Assembly: GCF_019636075.1 (NCBI RefSeq)
Contig: NZ_JAHBYG010000007.1
Coordinates: 47,295 to 111,294 of the forward strand
DNA: 64,000 nt
Direction: 5' to 3'
Origin: Ferrovibrio sp.
GTDB lineage: Bacteria; Pseudomonadota; Alphaproteobacteria; Ferrovibrionales; Ferrovibrionaceae
A program made the position numbers and the translations under genes. Positions 62,851 through 64,000 of the stretch are shown here, in pieces. The notes beneath the pieces are model-generated. The model did no database searches and was not told the DNA's origin. It saw nothing but the letters and a program-made list of their open reading frames with translations. The first letter of the stretch is position 1; every line of letters begins with the position of its first letter.

Positions 62851-63521
62851 GCAAGCCCGCGCAGCACGGCCTCCACCGGCGCGGTCCAGCCCACGATGCC
62901 GCCTTGCGCGCGGATCATGGCAATCGTGGCGGCCTTGAATTCCGGGAAATAGCTTTCGGTGGCGTCTTCCGCCAGCAGGCATTCATAGCCGCGATCATTG
63001 GCTTCGCGCATGGTGGTCTGCACGCAGACCTCAGTGGTCACGCCGGCGAAGATCAGGTGGCCGATGCCCAGCTTTTGCAGAATCTCCTGCAACGGCGTGG
63101 CATAGAACGCGCCCTTGCCGGGCTTCAGCAACACGATCTCGCCGGGCAGGGCCGCCAGTTCGGGCACCAGGTCGTTGCCCGGCTCGCCATCCACCAGGAT
63201 GCGTCCCATCGGCCCGGCATCGCCGATAGTCAGGCTGCCGCTGCCCGGCATTTGCCCCCGCGCGCGTTTGGAGGGCGGGCAATCCGACAGGTCGGGCTTG
63301 TGGCCTTCGCGGGTATGGATCACCGGCAGGCCGGCGGCGCGAAACCCGGCGATCAGCCTGGCCACCGTGGGCACGATGGCCTGCAAGGGCCGCACATCGT
63401 TGCCCAAGGCAGAGCCGAAGCCGCCTTCCTCAACGAAATCGCGCTGCATGTCGATCACGATCAGCGCCAGCTTGCCGGCCGGAAAGCTGTAATCATAAGG
63501 CGCGGCTACGATACTCGGCAT
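62847..63521 (-). CDS. Isochorismatase-family cysteine hydrolase (biuret/ureidoacrylate amidohydrolase type)
   Basis: 224 residues. The catalytic triad is visible: Asp in [19 protein letters not shown], Lys in [13 protein letters not shown], Cys in [31 protein letters not shown]. The overall pattern ([20 protein letters not shown]) resembles biuret and ureidoacrylate hydrolases, which release ammonia from small amides. The precise substrate is unproven. Confidence 0.9.
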   Translation of the reverse strand: MPSIVAAPYDYSFPAGKLALIVIDMQRDFVEEGGFGSALGNDVRPLQAIVPTVARLIAGFRAAGLPVIHTREGHKPDLSDCPPSKRARGQMPGSGSLTIGDAGPMGRILVDGEPGNDLVPELAALPGEIVLLKPGKGAFYATPLQEILQKLGIGHLIFAGVTTEVCVQTTMREANDRGYECLLAEDATESYFPEFKAATIAMIRAQGGIVGWTAPVEAVLRGLA

Positions 63522-63718
63522 GGCTTACCTATCCGGTGTTTTTCCGTCATTGGATCAGCAAGCGGCGTGCCAGGGGCAAAGTCTTGATTTCGTTAAGTGC
63601 CATGCATTCAATCGGCAGAATCCGCACAAAAATTCACCACATCCGCATGGCTTCCGAGCAGCGGGCAAACCACTATAGGTTAGGCCGAAAGAAGAGACAT
63701 GCGAATGGGAGCAACGCG

Positions 63719-64000
63719 GTGAGCAGCCAGCCAAAGGCCGACATATTGCAGGATATTCTGGCGGAGCGGTTTTCCTGCCGCGCATTCAAGCCCGATCCGG
63801 TGCCGCGCCCGGTGATCGAGCGGATCCTGGCCATGGCCCAGCGCGTGCCATCCTGGTGCAATGCGCAGCCGTGGAAAGTCGAAATCGCCAGCGGCGCCAG
63901 CCTGCAGGGATTCCGCAGCGGCTTGCAGGCGGCGGTGCGGGCCGGCGAAGCCAAGCCCGATTTCGCCTGGCCGCGTGCCTATGAAGGTGTGTATCAGGAG
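63719..64000 (+). CDS. Nitroreductase family protein (5' part, cut by window edge)
   Basis: The frame starts at a GTG (63719) with GGGAG eight bases upstream and is open to the window end (94 codons seen). It has DILAERFSCRAFKPDPVPRPVIERILAMAQRVPSWCNAQPWKVEIASGASLQGF, the FMN-binding start of nitroreductases (R-S-x-R-x-F and P-S-x-x-N-x-Q-P-W). It reduces nitro groups, quinones or other electron-poor molecules using NAD(P)H. Divergent from the hydrolase gene. Confidence 0.9.
   Translation, partial: MSSQPKADILQDILAERFSCRAFKPDPVPRPVIERILAMAQRVPSWCNAQPWKVEIASGASLQGFRSGLQAAVRAGEAKPDFAWPRAYEGVYQE

Overview
The window is high-GC, densely coded bacterial chromosome. Its housekeeping block ffh-rpsP-rimM-trmD-rplS-leuC-leuD-leuB-asd is a layout typical of alphaproteobacteria, as is the block infA-maf-rng-yacG. 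Together with PAS_5-type proteins, an IalB-like secreted protein and a MeaB GTPase, this suggests an alphaproteobacterium of the Rhodospirillales type. Genus cannot be decided from the sequence. There are no rRNA, tRNA, CRISPR, integrase or transposase genes that I can see.

Region by region. 1-2.5 kb: the end of an acyl-CoA carboxylase gene, a stomatin/NfeD membrane pair, and a guanidinium exporter (gdx/sugE) preceded by a clear guanidine-II riboswitch. 2.5-6.6 kb: a double PAS_5 protein, then a peroxide-defence unit (ahpC-ahpD divergent from oxyR) and an acetyltransferase. 6.7-12.4 kb: mlaA, yacG-rng-maf-infA, an unfamiliar lipoprotein and YqhA. 12.6-19 kb: a CMD-family protein, an enoyl-CoA hydratase, and then a signalling locus made of two overlapping, paralogous membrane histidine kinases with complementary defects, a pentapeptide-repeat protein and an OmpR-type response regulator. 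19-24.8 kb: a cyanate-assimilation cluster (cynF, cynABD, cynS) with a textbook sigma54 promoter and three palindromic activator sites. 24.9-33 kb: HutD, heparinase-like, rpe, ECF sigma, IalB-like, rlmN, AcuI and thiolase genes. 33.2-35.9 kb: an AT-richer island with a muramidase, a candidate periplasmic immunity protein, and a decayed second lysozyme/immunity pair. 36-41.6 kb: a PAS histidine kinase, meaB, two secreted or unknown proteins and a RES/Xre toxin-antitoxin pair. 41.8-45.4 kb: the ffh-rplS translation block. 45.5-50.3 kb: GST, DoxX, and a cobalt-type nitrile hydratase operon with a histidine-rich tail, followed upstream by HAD and LysR genes. 50.4-54.4 kb: leuCDB and another GST. 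54.4-56.8 kb: a second AT-richer island, with an amidase-type effector, three paralogous secreted immunity-like proteins and an orphan C-terminal toxin cassette. 56.7-64 kb: 2H phosphoesterase, LysE, DUF1304, a TetR-controlled unit, asd, LysR, MerR, an isochorismatase-family hydrolase and a partial nitroreductase.

Three themes cut across the window. First, nitrogen acquisition and detoxification recur (guanidine export, cyanate, nitrile hydratase, an amidohydrolase). Second, two islands look like interbacterial effector/immunity loci undergoing decay and recombination. Third, short perfect or near-perfect tandem duplications (12-23 bp) occur unusually often at gene ends and in low-complexity coding segments, suggesting frequent slippage or local duplication in this genome. 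The most novel item is the split kinase pair at 13.8-16.6 kb: one partner keeps the ATPase but has Arg where the phospho-acceptor His should be, and the other keeps the His but has lost the ATP-binding motifs.
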